Origin: Salinarimonas ramus
GTDB lineage: Bacteria > Pseudomonadota > Alphaproteobacteria > Rhizobiales > Beijerinckiaceae
Direction of reading: 5' to 3'
Assembly (NCBI RefSeq): GCF_014645695.1
Contig: NZ_BMMF01000002.1
Location: 124,001-188,000, forward strand
Length of the DNA: 64,000 bases
Shown: piece after piece, positions 47,794 through 57,582 of the stretch
Numbering within the stretch: position 1 is the first letter of the stretch
Layout: each line of letters opens with the position of its first letter
Made by a program: the position numbers and the translations under genes
The notes under the pieces: generated by a model
Databases searched by the model: none
What the model saw: only the letters and a program-made list of their open reading frames with translations
What the model was told of the DNA's origin: nothing

Positions 47794-48177
47794 TCACACC
47801 TCCATCACCCCTTCCACATGCTCCGGCCAAGCGCCGCGCCCGATATAGACCGCGTCCACCCGGAACGACCAGCCCTCGTCCGCCCAGCGGTTGCGGGCGC
47901 GCCAGGCGCGGATCGCGCGCCCGAGGCGGCGGCGCTTCTCGGGAGTGACGGCGACGCGGGCGTCGTCGATTGCGGCGCGCGCCTTCACCTCCACGAAGAG
48001 GACGACGCGGCCGCGCCGTACGACGAGGTCGATCTCGCCGCCGCGCACCCGCCAGCGCCGCGCCACCGGTCGCCAGCCCTTCAGCATGAGCGCGAAGAGC
48101 GCGCGCCATTCGGCGAGCGCGCCGTGCGCGAGCGCCCGGCGGCGCTTCTGCCGGCGCAGATGGAGGTCGTGGTCCAT
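47794..48177 (-). CDS. YraN family (UPF0102) nuclease-like protein
   Basis: This 127-residue protein matches UPF0102: an N-terminal 'RRRALAHGALAEWRALFALM' helix, then the PD-(D/E)XK-like core 'RGGEIDLVVRRGRVVLFVEVKARA' with Glu, Asp and a Glu-x-Lys, and 'FRVDAVYIG' near the end. The metal ligands look intact; function is poorly known, and DNA-repair or recombination roles have been proposed for homologues. The start was set at 48177 ('MDHDLHLRRQ'). Confidence 0.9.
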   Translation of the reverse strand: MDHDLHLRRQKRRRALAHGALAEWRALFALMLKGWRPVARRWRVRGGEIDLVVRRGRVVLFVEVKARAAIDDARVAVTPEKRRRLGRAIRAWRARNRWADEGWSFRVDAVYIGRGAWPEHVEGVMEV

Positions 48178-48352
48178 GCGGGAGGTGCCTCCACTCGCGA
48201 AGGCGCGTGAGCCAGTCGACGGATGCGAGCGACAAACCCGCTTCTTTGTCAAGCTTCGACCGGTCTGCCCTCGGGAACTCGATCGCCCCCCTGGCCATGG
48301 CGACATACGCGCCATACCTCTAGGGCACGGCATGCAGCCGACAGAGGACCCG

Positions 48353-48808
48353 ATGATCCGCTTTCAGCTCAACGGGCGCGAGGCCGCGCTCGACGTCGAT
48401 CCCGACATGCCGCTGCTGTGGGCGCTGCGCGACCATGCCGGGCTCACCGGCACGAAGTTCGGCTGCGGCATCGCCCAGTGCGGCGCCTGCACGGTCCATC
48501 TCGACGGCGCGCCGATCCGCTCGTGCGTCACCCCGCTCTCGGCCGTGGACGGTGCCTCGATCACCACGATCGAGGGTGTCGAGGGGCCGGTCGCCGAGGC
48601 GGTGAAGGCGGCCTGGCGCGATCTCGACGTCGTTCAGTGCGGCTATTGCCAGTCCGGCCAGATCATGTCGGCCATCGGCCTCCTGACGCAGACGTCCGCC
48701 CCCACCGACGCGGACGTCGTCGCTGCCATGGACGGCAATCTCTGCCGCTGCGGCACGTATCAGCGTATCCGCGCGGCGATCGCCGACGCGTCGACGCGGC
48801 TCGGCTGA
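48353..48808 (+). CDS. (2Fe-2S) subunit of a molybdenum hydroxylase, IorA-like
   Basis: This 151-residue electron-transfer subunit has two iron-sulfur clusters. The plant-type ferredoxin site is 'GCGIAQCGACTVHLDG' plus the Cys in 'IRSCVTPL'; the second site is 'CGYCQSGQ' with 'NLCRCGTYQRI'. The size matches isoquinoline 1-oxidoreductase alpha subunits and related aldehyde dehydrogenases. ATG 48353 has GAGGA five bases upstream. It precedes the large subunit gene by 13 bases, giving a two-gene operon. Confidence 0.93.
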   Translation: MIRFQLNGREAALDVDPDMPLLWALRDHAGLTGTKFGCGIAQCGACTVHLDGAPIRSCVTPLSAVDGASITTIEGVEGPVAEAVKAAWRDLDVVQCGYCQSGQIMSAIGLLTQTSAPTDADVVAAMDGNLCRCGTYQRIRAAIADASTRLG

Positions 48809-48821
48809 GGAAGGCGCGACC

Positions 48822-51023
48822 ATGCTGTTTTCCCCCGCCTCCCCCCTTCCCGCTTCACCGGCGCTCACGCGCCGGGGCGTCCTCGCCGGCGGCCTGACGC
48901 TCGGCCTCGCCCTCGCCCTCGGCGGTAAGCGCGCCCGCGCCGCCGGCCCCGTCGGCACGTTCGATCCGCCGGCCACGCCCAACGCCTTCGTGACGATCGC
49001 GCCCGACGACAGCGTCACGGTCACCGTGAAGCACCTCGACATGGGCCAGGGCGTCTCCACGGGCCTTCCCACCTTCGTCGCCGACGAGCTCGACGCCGAT
49101 TGGTCGCAGATGCGCTTCGCCTTCGCGCCCGCGGACGCCGCGACCTACGCCAACCTCGCCTGGGGCCCGGTGCAGGGCACCGGCGGCTCGACGGCGACCG
49201 CGAATTCCTGGATGCAGCTGCGCAAGGCCGGCGCCGCCATGCGGGCCATGCTCGTCTCCGCGGCAGCGGCCGAATGGGGCGTGCCGGAGAGCGAGATCAC
49301 CGTCGCGCGCGGGCGCATCCGTCACGAGGCGTCCGGCCGAGAGGCCGGCTTCGGCGCCTTCGCGCAGGCCGCCGCGGCCCTCCCGGTGCCCGCCGAGCCG
49401 CGGCTGAAGGCGCCCGCGCAGTGGATCTACATCGGCAAGGAGGGCGTGCCGCGCCTCGACACGCCGAGCAAGACGGACGGTAGCGCCACCTATTCCCTCG
49501 ACGTGCGCGTGCCCGGCATGCTCACCGCGGTCGTCGCGCATCCGCCGCTCTTCGGCGCCCGGGTCGCGCGCGTCGATGCCGAGGCCGCGCGCGCGGTTCC
49601 CGGCGTGGAGGACGTGGTGGAGATCCCCACCGGCGTCGCCGTCGTCGCGCGCGACACCTGGTCGGCCATGAAGGGGCGCGACGCCCTCGTCGTCGAGTGG
49701 GACGACGCCCGCGCCGAGACGCGCTCGACCCAGGCGCTCGTCGCGGACGCCCGCGCCGTCTTCGAGCGGCCGGGCACCACCGCCTTCGCGAGCGGAGACG
49801 CAGCCGGCGCCCTCGCCGGCGCGGCGCGCACGATCGAGGTGGAGCACGTCTTCCCCTATCTGGCGCACGCGACGATGGAGCCGATGAACGGCACCATCGC
49901 CCGGCGCGAGGACGGCGGCTACGAGGCCTGGGGCGCGTTCCAGATCCAGACCATCGACCAGGCGAGCGTCGCCGCCATCATGGGCACGACGCCCGATCGG
50001 GTGCGGCTGAACACGCTCTTCGCCGGCGGCTCCTTCGGCCGCCGCGCCGTGCCGGGCGCGGACTGGATCTCGGAGGCCGCCCACATCCTGAAGGCGACGG
50101 GCGAGCGCGCGCCGATCCACCTCGTCTGGACGCGCGAGGACGACATGCGCGCGGGGCATTACCGCCCGCTCGTCGTGCATCGCGTCCGCGCCGGCCTCGA
50201 CGATGCGGGCCGCATCGTCGGCTGGGAGCATCGCATCGCCGGCAAGTCCATCATGAAGGGCACGCCCTTCGAGGCGCTCATAATGGCCGACGGCGTCGAC
50301 GCGACGAGCGTCGAGGGCGCGCGCGCCATGCCGTATGCGATCGGCGCGCGGCGGCTGACCGTGCACGACACCCGCGAGCTCGTCCCCGTGCTCTGGTGGC
50401 GCTCCGTGGGTCATACCCACACCGCCCACGCCATCGAGACGCTGATCGACGAGCTCGCCCACGCCGCCGGGCGGGACCCCGTCGACTACCGCCTCTCGCT
50501 GCTCGAGGAGGGCTCGCGCGAGGCGGCGGTGCTGCGCCGGGCGGCCGAGGAAGCCGGCTGGTCCGGCCCCGGCGAGGGGAACGGCCGCGGTCGCGGCGTC
50601 TCGGTTCACACGTCCTTCGGGACGGCGGTCGCCATGGTGGCGGACGTCGTCGTCGAGGGCGAGGAGATCCGCGTGCCGCGCATCGTCTGCGCAGTGGAAT
50701 GCGGCGTGCCGGTCAACCCGGACGTGATCCGCGCCCAGGTCGAGGGCTCGGTCGGCTTCGCGCTGGCGACCGTGCTGCGCGAGCAGGTGACGCTCGCCGA
50801 CGGCGCCGTGGTCGAGACCAATCTCGACACCTACCGTCCCACGCGCTTCTCCGAGATGCCGCGGGTCGAGGTGCACATCCTGCCCTCCGAGAACCCGCCT
50901 TCCGGCATCGGCGAGCCGGCGGTGCCGACGCTCGCGCCGGCCATCGCCAACGCCGTCTTCGCCGCGACCGGCGAGCGCCTGCGCTCGCTGCCGCTCGACC
51001 TCTCGGCAGGGCGAGGCGCCTGA
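48822..51023 (+). CDS. Molybdopterin-binding large subunit of a molybdenum hydroxylase, IorB-like
   Basis: This 733-residue protein has a twin-arginine signal ('[20 protein letters not shown]'), so the holoenzyme is probably periplasmic. The molybdopterin-domain motifs are present: '[19 protein letters not shown]', '[20 protein letters not shown]', '[16 protein letters not shown]', '[11 protein letters not shown]' and the C-terminal '[18 protein letters not shown]' carrying the catalytic Glu. The family includes isoquinoline 1-oxidoreductase and membrane-linked aldehyde dehydrogenases; the substrate cannot be read from sequence. No cytochrome subunit or chaperone gene follows. Confidence 0.92.
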   Translation: MLFSPASPLPASPALTRRGVLAGGLTLGLALALGGKRARAAGPVGTFDPPATPNAFVTIAPDDSVTVTVKHLDMGQGVSTGLPTFVADELDADWSQMRFAFAPADAATYANLAWGPVQGTGGSTATANSWMQLRKAGAAMRAMLVSAAAAEWGVPESEITVARGRIRHEASGREAGFGAFAQAAAALPVPAEPRLKAPAQWIYIGKEGVPRLDTPSKTDGSATYSLDVRVPGMLTAVVAHPPLFGARVARVDAEAARAVPGVEDVVEIPTGVAVVARDTWSAMKGRDALVVEWDDARAETRSTQALVADARAVFERPGTTAFASGDAAGALAGAARTIEVEHVFPYLAHATMEPMNGTIARREDGGYEAWGAFQIQTIDQASVAAIMGTTPDRVRLNTLFAGGSFGRRAVPGADWISEAAHILKATGERAPIHLVWTREDDMRAGHYRPLVVHRVRAGLDDAGRIVGWEHRIAGKSIMKGTPFEALIMADGVDATSVEGARAMPYAIGARRLTVHDTRELVPVLWWRSVGHTHTAHAIETLIDELAHAAGRDPVDYRLSLLEEGSREAAVLRRAAEEAGWSGPGEGNGRGRGVSVHTSFGTAVAMVADVVVEGEEIRVPRIVCAVECGVPVNPDVIRAQVEGSVGFALATVLREQVTLADGAVVETNLDTYRPTRFSEMPRVEVHILPSENPPSGIGEPAVPTLAPAIANAVFAATGERLRSLPLDLSAGRGA

Positions 51024-51121
51024 CGGGTCGGGCAAGTAAGCGGTCGAGGACCGGGAACCCGGCGCCGCGCGGGACGTTTGTTGCGCAGTCCCGAGTAGAC
51101 TCTCTTCAGGGTGACCTCCAA

Positions 51122-51165
51122 GGAAGAGCTCTTCCAGCCCGGCCTCGCGCCGGGCTCTTTTTTTG
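51122..51165 (+). terminator. Strong intrinsic terminator after the molybdenum hydroxylase operon
   Basis: AGCCCGG (51136-51142) pairs with CCGGGCT (51150-51156), followed by C and a run of seven to eight T residues. It is abutted on its 5' side by a perfect 14-base palindrome, GGAAGAGCTCTTCC (51122-51135). The pair of hairpins lies about 100 bases after the operon stop, leaving a structured 3' end that could also yield a small RNA. Confidence 0.85.
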
Positions 51166-51298
51166 GCGCGCCGAGCGCGAAAACACCCGATCCCGTCGGG
51201 GGCACGAGCGCGGGGCGGGCTCTTGCTCACGCTCCCCGAACGCGCGACATCTCTTCTCACGCATTCCATGGATCCTCGACCGAGAAGACGAAACGCCC

Positions 51299-52696
51299 AT
51301 GCCCTCTCCCCATCTCGACGCCGTCCTCGCCCGCATCGACGCCGATCTCGACGCCTCGCTCGATCGGCTCTTTTCGTGGCTGCGCATTCCCTCGATCTCG
51401 ACCGACCCGGCCTATGCCGAGCATTGCGCGGCGGCGGCGCGGTTCATCGCGGAGGATCTCGCCTCGCTCGGCGTGTCGGCGCAGGTGCGCGACGTCCCGG
51501 GCGCGCATCCGGCGGTCGTCGGCCGCGTCGACGGGCCGGCCGGGACGCCGCACGCGCTGTTCTACGGGCATTACGACGTCCAGCCCGTCGACCCGCTCGA
51601 CCTGTGGGAGAGCCCGCCCTTCGAGCCCGTGCGCAAGACGCTGCCCGACGGTCGCGAGGCGATCGTCGCGCGCGGCGCCTGCGACGACAAGGGCCAGGTG
51701 ATGACCTTCGTCGAGGCCTGCCGCGCCTGGAAGGCCGTCACCGGCTCGCTGCCCATCGGCCTCACGTTCCTGGTCGAGGGCGAAGAGGAGAACGGCTCGA
51801 AGGGCCTGCCCGCGTTCGTCGCCTCCATTCGCGACGAGCTCGCCGCCGACCTCGCGCTCGTGTGCGACACGACGCAATGGGACCCGCGCACCCCGGCCGT
51901 CACCGCGACGCTGCGCGGGCTCGCCTATGTCGAGGTGTTCGTGCGCGCCGCCGATCGCGACCTGCATTCGGGCCTCTTCGGCGGGGCGGCGGCGAACCCG
52001 ATCCACATCCTCTCGCGCATCGTCGCCGATCTCCACGACGAGACCGGCCGCATCACGCTGGAGGGCTTCTACGACGGCGTCTCCGAGCCGCCGCCGGAGG
52101 TGCGCGCCCGCTGGGAGGCGCTCGGGCTCACGAGCGAGCAGCTGCTCGGGCCCATCGGCCTGAAGGAGCCCGTGGGCGAGCGCGACCGGATGATCATCGA
52201 GATGGTCCAGTCGCGCCCCACCTGCGACGTCAACGGCATCGTCGGCGGCTATATCGGCCAGGGCACGAAGACCGTGATCCCGGCCGAGGCGTCCGCCAAG
52301 GTCTCGTTCCGCCTCGTCGGCGACCAGGACCCGGATGCGGTCTGCGCCGCGATGGAGAAGCACGTGGCGGCGCGGGTGCCGGGGGACTGCACCTTCGAGA
52401 TCGTGCGCCACAAGGGCTCGCGCGCCATCGCCCTGCCCTACGACATGCCCGCGCTGGCCAAGGCCGAGGCGGCGCTCGCGGCGGAATGGCCGAGCGCGCC
52501 GGTCGTCATCGGCTCCGGCGGCTCGATCCCCGTCGTCGGCGACTTCAAGCGCACGCTCGGCCTCGATTCGCTGCTCGTCGGCTTCGGGCTGGACGACGAC
52601 CGGGTGCATTCGCCCAACGAGAAGTACGACCTCACGAGCTTCCACAAGGGCATCCGCTCCTGGGCGCGGATCCTGGCCGAGCTCGCCGAGGGCTGA
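51299..52696 (+). CDS. M20-family dipeptidase
   Basis: This 465-residue metallopeptidase has the M20 zinc motifs in order: 'ALFYGHYDVQPVD' (His and catalytic Asp), 'GACDDKGQVM' (bridging Asp), 'LVEGEEENGS' (catalytic and metal Glu), a later 'VCDTTQW' and the C-terminal 'VHSPNEKYDL' His. A dimerisation lid lies between ('DRDLHSGLFGGAAANPIHIL'). It matches ArgE/DapE/CPG2 relatives annotated as M20 dipeptidases, cytosolic, cleaving dipeptides or N-acyl amino acids. ATG 51299 was chosen at the start of similarity. Confidence 0.93.
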   Translation: MPSPHLDAVLARIDADLDASLDRLFSWLRIPSISTDPAYAEHCAAAARFIAEDLASLGVSAQVRDVPGAHPAVVGRVDGPAGTPHALFYGHYDVQPVDPLDLWESPPFEPVRKTLPDGREAIVARGACDDKGQVMTFVEACRAWKAVTGSLPIGLTFLVEGEEENGSKGLPAFVASIRDELAADLALVCDTTQWDPRTPAVTATLRGLAYVEVFVRAADRDLHSGLFGGAAANPIHILSRIVADLHDETGRITLEGFYDGVSEPPPEVRARWEALGLTSEQLLGPIGLKEPVGERDRMIIEMVQSRPTCDVNGIVGGYIGQGTKTVIPAEASAKVSFRLVGDQDPDAVCAAMEKHVAARVPGDCTFEIVRHKGSRAIALPYDMPALAKAEAALAAEWPSAPVVIGSGGSIPVVGDFKRTLGLDSLLVGFGLDDDRVHSPNEKYDLTSFHKGIRSWARILAELAEG

Positions 52697-52711
52697 GGGA
52701 GACGGGCGCGC

Positions 52712-53176
52712 TCACGTCTCCGGCGTGGGCCAGCCCGCCTGGCGGCAGGCTTCGCCGAGCAGTATCGCCGCGGAGACCGCGACGTTGAGCGAGCGGAAGC
52801 CAGGGCGCATGGGAATGACGACCCGCGCGTCCGCCGCCGCGTGCACACTCTCCGGCACGCCGGCCGATTCGCGCCCGACGAGGATCGCGTCCTCCCCCGT
52901 GAAGGCGAAGTCCGTGTAGCGGGTCTCGCCGGCCGTCGTCGCCAGGACGAGGCGGATGGAACGGGCGCGCCGCCATTCCTCGAAGGTGCTCCAGGAGCGG
53001 TGGCGGACGATCTCGACGCGGTCGAGGTAGTCCATGCCCGCGCGGCGGAAGTTGCGGTCGGACACGTCGAAGCCCGCCGGCTCGACGATGTCCACCGCGA
53101 CGCCGAGGCAGGCGGCGAGGCGCACCATGGTGCCGGTGTTCTGCGGGATGTCGGGTTGGTAGAGGACGAGGCGCAT
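52712..53176 (-). CDS. trmL: tRNA (cytidine(34)-2'-O)-methyltransferase
   Basis: This 154-residue SPOUT methyltransferase modifies the wobble base of leucine tRNAs. The knot fold is recognisable from 'LVLYQPDIPQNTGTMVRLAA', 'LVGRESAGVPESVH', 'VVIPMRPGFRSLNVAVSAAI' and the C-terminal 'LGEACRQAGW'. The length is typical. The start was placed at 53176 ('MRLVLYQPD'); the open frame continues upstream without similarity. It converges with the M20 peptidase over 15 bases. Confidence 0.94.
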   Translation of the reverse strand: MRLVLYQPDIPQNTGTMVRLAACLGVAVDIVEPAGFDVSDRNFRRAGMDYLDRVEIVRHRSWSTFEEWRRARSIRLVLATTAGETRYTDFAFTGEDAILVGRESAGVPESVHAAADARVVIPMRPGFRSLNVAVSAAILLGEACRQAGWPTPET

Positions 53177-53372
53177 GCCCCCTTCTCGTCGATCCGGCGC
53201 GCGCGGGCAATCGGACGCCGCAGGATACGGGCGTGGAAGGCGAGCCCGGCATCGACGGTGGCGAAGGTGCCCTTCATCGGCGGGTCTCCTTCCGCCGCGG
53301 CCGCCAGGCGGCCGGCGGGCCGCCTGGAACAACGTGCCCGTCGATATCGGACGGTCGCACCCGCGAACACGC

Positions 53373-54752
53373 TCAGCGGGCGATACGCAGGCCCACCAGC
53401 GCCACGTCGGCGACGTAGTCCGCACCCGCACTCGTCGAGTCGAGGCGCTCGTGCGTGTAGCGCCCGGTGACGGCGAGGCTGCGGTTGAGCCGCCATTCCA
53501 GGCCCGCGCTCGCCGTGATCAGCTCCTCGGTGAGCCCCGCGCCGTCGTAATCCGTCTGGGCGAAGGTCAGCGCCGCGTCGAGGATCAGGTTGCGGCGGGC
53601 GGCATGCGCGATGGCGAGGCTCGCGCGCTGCGTGCGCGCCGTGCGGGCGTCGGCGACGTTGGTGTCGGCGAGCGCGCTCTCGCCGGCGAGCGTGACGGTG
53701 GTGAGCGGCGTCGGCGTCCAGACGAGGCGCGCCTGCGCCACCGCGCCGTCGACGGTGCCGCGGGCGTCGTCGTCGTAGTCGCGCGTCTGCCAGCCGGCGG
53801 AGACCTCGCCGACGACGAGGCGCGTGAGGCCGATCTGCGTCCCCACGCGCCCGGTGAGGCCAACAGAATCGCGCGCGGTGCCCAACTCGTCGTAGCGCCG
53901 CTCGTCGATCTCGGCCTCCACGAAGGGCACGAGGCGCGGCGAAAGCTCGTAGCCGAGCCGCAGGGCGGCGGCGGTCTGCGTGAGATCGTCGCCCGAGCGG
54001 TCGATCGTGGTGCCGTCCACGCGCGTCGCGTCGGCGTTGATCGTGCGCGCGATGCCGCCGCGCAGCCCCACCGCGAGCAGGCCGAGACGCGTGTCGAAGG
54101 CGGCGTTCGCGGCGAGTGTCGAGGTCTGCGGGCCGTCGCGCAGGTCTCCGGGCAGCTCGGGCGAGCCGACGCGCTCCGTCGCCGTCGCCGCGGTGCCCGT
54201 CAGCGTCAGCGCGCTCTCGCGGCCGATGTCGATGCGCAGAGCGAGGCTCGCGTCTCCCGAAACCCGCGGCTCGGGATCGCCGCCACGATAGGCGTCGATC
54301 TGGCCCCGCGCCGCGCCGGTGAGCGCGTGGCGCGACCAGCCGCTCTCGAGGCTCAGCGCGCCCTCCGTGCGCGAGAGCGCGCGCGCCTCGGCGCCGGTCT
54401 CCACGCGGTTCGGGTTGCTGTCCCAGCCGAGCGACTGCGTCAGCGAGGGGCGAAGTGTGAAGGCGCCGACGCGGATGCCGAGCGGCGCGTAGGGGTCGCT
54501 CGCATCGATCGCCGCGGTCGGCGTCGCCGCCGGGGCGGGCGGCGGCGGGGCGAGGCGCGTCACCGGCACCTGCACCTCGGCGCGCACGGGCGCGAACACG
54601 GCTTCGTCCCGTGCCGGGCGCAGGACGGGGGGCTCGTCCTCGACGAAGAGCACCTCCTGCGCACGCACGTCGGGCGTCCACCACGTCAGCGCGGCCGCAG
54701 CGCATGTCGCGGCGAGCGTGGAGGCGCGGAGACGGGCGGCGACGCGAGACAC
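53373..54752 (-). CDS. Outer-membrane beta-barrel protein, BBP2-like
   Basis: This 459-residue protein has a signal peptide ('TLAATCAAAALTWWTPDVRA') and a Pro/Ala-rich periplasmic stretch (about 32-80). It is then built of alternating amphipathic strands typical of a porin-like barrel ('TLRPSLTQSLGWDSNPNR', 'TEGALSLESGWSRHAL', 'LRLGYELSPRLVPFVEAEI', 'SAGLEWRLNRSLAVTGRYTH', final 'VADVALVGLRIAR'). This matches the outer-membrane beta-barrel group often found with exopolysaccharide export. Function here is unknown. An imperfect CtrA-like box lies upstream (54823-54837). Confidence 0.82.
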   Translation of the reverse strand: MSRVAARLRASTLAATCAAAALTWWTPDVRAQEVLFVEDEPPVLRPARDEAVFAPVRAEVQVPVTRLAPPPPAPAATPTAAIDASDPYAPLGIRVGAFTLRPSLTQSLGWDSNPNRVETGAEARALSRTEGALSLESGWSRHALTGAARGQIDAYRGGDPEPRVSGDASLALRIDIGRESALTLTGTAATATERVGSPELPGDLRDGPQTSTLAANAAFDTRLGLLAVGLRGGIARTINADATRVDGTTIDRSGDDLTQTAAALRLGYELSPRLVPFVEAEIDERRYDELGTARDSVGLTGRVGTQIGLTRLVVGEVSAGWQTRDYDDDARGTVDGAVAQARLVWTPTPLTTVTLAGESALADTNVADARTARTQRASLAIAHAARRNLILDAALTFAQTDYDGAGLTEELITASAGLEWRLNRSLAVTGRYTHERLDSTSAGADYVADVALVGLRIAR

Positions 54753-54845
54753 GGGATGGCGAGGCTCCGGAAGCGGGCAGCGGGCCCGCGGCTCATGGTT
54801 TCCGGAGTATGAACGCGCCTGGTTAAGGAGGCGTTGAGGCGCGCC

Positions 54846-55142
54846 TCACGCCCGCTGCGTCATGCGCCGGATGCCGAAGGCCGCGCTCGACCAGACGAGC
54901 GCGGCGATGGTGCGTACCGGCAGGAGCGAGGGATGCTCGCCGCCCACCGGCGCGATCCAGGGCAGGCCCACGGCCGTGATCGCCCACGCCGCCAGCACCG
55001 CCGCCATGAGCGCGGCGATGACGGCGACGACGAGCTTGCCCGCCTGGTCCGCCTTCCAGCCGAGATAGCCGGCGACGGCGATCAGGATCGGATCGAAGGC
55101 GGCCATGAGCCAGATTGCGGTGGCGACGGACGGGGTTTCCAC
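54846..55142 (-). CDS. Small integral membrane protein of unknown function
   Basis: This 98-residue protein has three hydrophobic segments ('WLMAAFDPILIAVAGYLGW', 'LVVAVIAALMAAVLAAWAI', 'TIAALVWSSAAFGI') and short polar loops, ending 'RRMTQRA'. No enzymatic motif is visible. It sits between the beta-barrel gene and the pgpA-like gene on the same strand. The ATG at 55142 opens directly into the first helix. Confidence 0.65.
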   Translation of the reverse strand: METPSVATAIWLMAAFDPILIAVAGYLGWKADQAGKLVVAVIAALMAAVLAAWAITAVGLPWIAPVGGEHPSLLPVRTIAALVWSSAAFGIRRMTQRA

Positions 55143-55210
55143 GGGTGCGGCTCCGGGCGGGCTGAGTTCGGACGTGACGCGGTCCTAGCAGCCCACGCCG
55201 GCCGTGGCCA

Positions 55211-55642
55211 TCATCCCAGCCGTCGCAGGACGAGACGGCCGAGCAGCGCGAGGACGACGGCGAGCCCCGCCGCGGCGATGTCGTCCAGCATCACCCCGAA
55301 CGCGCCGGGGATGCTCTCGGCGAGGCTCACCGGCCAGGGCTTGAGGCGGTCGATCGCCACGTAGGCGACGAGCACCGCCGCCGCGATCGAGGGGCGCTTC
55401 GGGCGCAGCACGAACAGGACGAGGGCGGCGCCCGCGACCTCGTCGACCACGATGCGGCCGTCGTCGACGAGACCGGTCGCGGCGCTCCAGGCGGCGCTGG
55501 CCCACAGGCCCATCGCGAAGAGCGCCGCGCCGATCGCGGCGCGCGTCCACGGCGCGAGGCGCTGCGCCCACCAGAGGAAGGGCGCCGTCATGCCGACGGC
55601 GAGCGCCACGCGCGCCGTGCCGGCATGGCCGAGCCACAGCAC
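55211..55642 (-). CDS. pgpA: Phosphatidylglycerophosphatase A-like protein
   Basis: This 143-residue membrane protein has PgpA features: 'GHAGTARVALAVG' near the N-terminus, 'DDGRIVVDEVAG', 'AIDRLKPWPVSLAE' and 'PGAFGVMLDDIAAAGLA', among four hydrophobic helices. PgpA removes the phosphate of phosphatidylglycerophosphate to make phosphatidylglycerol. The N-terminus is short by about 20 residues compared with E. coli, and the start used is GTG 55642, 50 bases after gatA; an unseen alternative start within the gatA end is possible. The Asp of the 'WFDR' region is replaced by Glu ('SLAES'), so activity should be confirmed. Confidence 0.7.
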   Translation of the reverse strand: MLWLGHAGTARVALAVGMTAPFLWWAQRLAPWTRAAIGAALFAMGLWASAAWSAATGLVDDGRIVVDEVAGAALVLFVLRPKRPSIAAAVLVAYVAIDRLKPWPVSLAESIPGAFGVMLDDIAAAGLAVVLALLGRLVLRRLG

Positions 55643-55691
55643 GGTGGCGATCGCCTCGGCGATCGTCGCCTGGAGCGTTCCGCCCAGGGCC

Positions 55692-57173
55692 TCAGCTCCA
55701 CCAGGGCTGCGGATAGGTGACGCGCCCGGCGGCCTCCTCGATGACGCGCCCGGTGGCGAACAGCGTCTCCTCGTCGAAGGCGCGGCCGATGAGCTGCAGG
55801 CCGAGGGGCAAGCCCTGCGCGTCGAAGCCGGCGGGCACCGAGATGCCCGGCAGGCCGGCCATGTTCACCGTCACTGTGAAGATATCGTTGAGGTACATCT
55901 CCACGGGGTCGCCCGAGCCCTTCTCGCCGATGCCGAAGGCGGCGGACGGCGTCGCGGGGGTGAGGATCGCGTCGACGCCGGCGGAATAGGCCTCCTCGAA
56001 GTCGCGCTTGATGAGCGTGCGGATCTTCTGGGCGCGCAGGTAATAGGCGTCGTAATAGCCCGCCGAGAGCACGTAGGTGCCGATCATCACGCGGCGCTTG
56101 ACCTCGCGGCCGAAGCCCTCGGCGCGGGTCTTCTCGTACATGTCGACGATGTCCCGGCCGGGCACGCGCAGGCCGTAGCGCACGCCGTCGTAGCGCGCGA
56201 GGTTGGAGGAGGCCTCGGCCGGCGCGACGATGTAGTAGGCCGGCAGCGCATATTTCGTGTGCGGGAGCGAGATCTCGACCATCTCGGCGCCGGCGGCCTT
56301 CAGCCAGTCCTGGCCCTGCTGCCAGAGGCTCTCGATCTCGGCCGGCATGCCGTCGACGCGGTATTCCTTGGGGATGCCGATCTTGAGCCCCTTCACCCCG
56401 CGCGAGACCGCGGCGCGGTAGTCCGGCACGGGGATGTCGGCGCAGGTCGTGTCCTTGGCGTCGGGGCCCGACATGGCCTGGAGCATCATCGCCGCGTCCT
56501 CGACGGTCTTGGCGATGGGGCCGGCCTGATCGAGCGAGGAGGCGAAGGCGACGATGCCCCAGCGCGAGCAGCGCCCATAGGTCGGCTTGATGCCCACCGT
56601 GCCGGTGAAGGCCGCGGGCTGGCGGATCGAGCCGCCGGTATCCGTCGCCGTCGCGGCGAGCGCGATGCGCGCGGAGACCGCCGCCGCCGAGCCGCCGGAC
56701 GAGCCGCCGGGGACGAGCTTCGCGTCCGAGCCGTCGCGGCGCCAGGGCGAGACCACCGGCCCGAAGGCGCTCGTCTCGTTGGAGGAGCCCATGGCGAACT
56801 CGTCGCAATTGATCTTGCCGAGCATCACGGCGCCCGCCCGCCAGAGATTGGCGGTGACGGTCGATTCGTAGCGCGGCGCGAACTCGCCGAGGATCTTCGA
56901 GCAGGCGGTGGAGCGCACGCCCTCGGTGCAGAACAGGTCCTTCACGCCGATGGGCAGGCCCTCGAGCGGCCCGCCCTCGCCCTTTGCGAGGCGCGCGTCG
57001 GAGGCGTCCGCCATGGCGAGCGCCTTCTCGGGCGTCTCGAGCACGTAGGCATTGAGCGCGCGCGCCTCGCCCATGGCGTCGAGATGGGCCTGCGTCAGCT
57101 CGCGGGCGGTAAACGACTTCGTCTCCAGCCCGGCGCGGGCCTCGGCGAGGGTGAGGTCGGTGAGATCGGTCAC
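55692..57173 (-). CDS. gatA: Aspartyl/glutamyl-tRNA amidotransferase subunit A
   Basis: This 493-residue amidase supplies ammonia from glutamine to convert Glu-tRNA(Gln) or Asp-tRNA(Asn). The Ser-cisSer-Lys triad regions are visible: '[12 protein letters not shown]' (Lys), '[16 protein letters not shown]' (Ser-Ser), with '[12 protein letters not shown]' and '[19 protein letters not shown]'. The length fits. It is preceded on the same strand by gatC with a 50-base gap; gatB is not in the window. Confidence 0.96.
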   Translation of the reverse strand: MTDLTDLTLAEARAGLETKSFTARELTQAHLDAMGEARALNAYVLETPEKALAMADASDARLAKGEGGPLEGLPIGVKDLFCTEGVRSTACSKILGEFAPRYESTVTANLWRAGAVMLGKINCDEFAMGSSNETSAFGPVVSPWRRDGSDAKLVPGGSSGGSAAAVSARIALAATATDTGGSIRQPAAFTGTVGIKPTYGRCSRWGIVAFASSLDQAGPIAKTVEDAAMMLQAMSGPDAKDTTCADIPVPDYRAAVSRGVKGLKIGIPKEYRVDGMPAEIESLWQQGQDWLKAAGAEMVEISLPHTKYALPAYYIVAPAEASSNLARYDGVRYGLRVPGRDIVDMYEKTRAEGFGREVKRRVMIGTYVLSAGYYDAYYLRAQKIRTLIKRDFEEAYSAGVDAILTPATPSAAFGIGEKGSGDPVEMYLNDIFTVTVNMAGLPGISVPAGFDAQGLPLGLQLIGRAFDEETLFATGRVIEEAAGRVTYPQPWWS

Positions 57174-57223
57174 GGGCGTGCTCTCGGATGCGGCGGCGAC
57201 GACGGAGGCGGCGGCTGAACGGT

Positions 57224-57511
57224 TTACTCGACGACCTTGGGAACCATGAAGAAATCGTCCTCGGTCGCGGGCGCGTTGGCGACGATGTCCGCCGCCTTGT
57301 CGCCGTCGGTGACGCCGTCCTCGCGGGTCTTGATGCGCATGGGCGTCACCGACGTCATCGGCTCGACGCCCTCCACGTTCACCTCGGAGAGCTGCTCGAC
57401 GAAGGCGAGGATCGCGTTCAGCTCGCCTTGGAGATGCGGAACGTCGTCCTCGGTCACGGCGATGCGGGCCAGGCGCGCGATGCGCCTCACGGTGTCGGTG
57501 TCGACGGACAT
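57224..57511 (-). CDS. gatC: Aspartyl/glutamyl-tRNA amidotransferase subunit C
   Basis: This 95-residue helical subunit stabilises GatA and tethers it to GatB. The sequence shows the family pattern '[19 protein letters not shown]' and '[25 protein letters not shown]', ending in the belt segment '[20 protein letters not shown]' and 'FMVPKVVE'. It is the first gene of a gatC-gatA transcript. Confidence 0.96.
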   Translation of the reverse strand: MSVDTDTVRRIARLARIAVTEDDVPHLQGELNAILAFVEQLSEVNVEGVEPMTSVTPMRIKTREDGVTDGDKAADIVANAPATEDDFFMVPKVVE

Positions 57512-57582
57512 GTCGTGTGTTCCAAGCCGGCTGGAGGTCGGGTCGAGCGGGCTATATCATCGCGGCGACGAAAGGGGCAACC

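Noticed and set aside
51060-51110. Promoter for an independent small RNA before the terminator at 51122-51165
   Set aside because: TTGTTG and TAGACT are only 12 bases apart, and no better -35/-10 pair was visible.
53180-53275. Short minus-strand frame starting 'MKGTFATVDAG' after a good GGAAGGAG site, just upstream of trmL
   Set aside because: It runs out of frame through trmL without similarity to anything known. The ribosome site could be coincidental or serve trmL indirectly, so it was not called.
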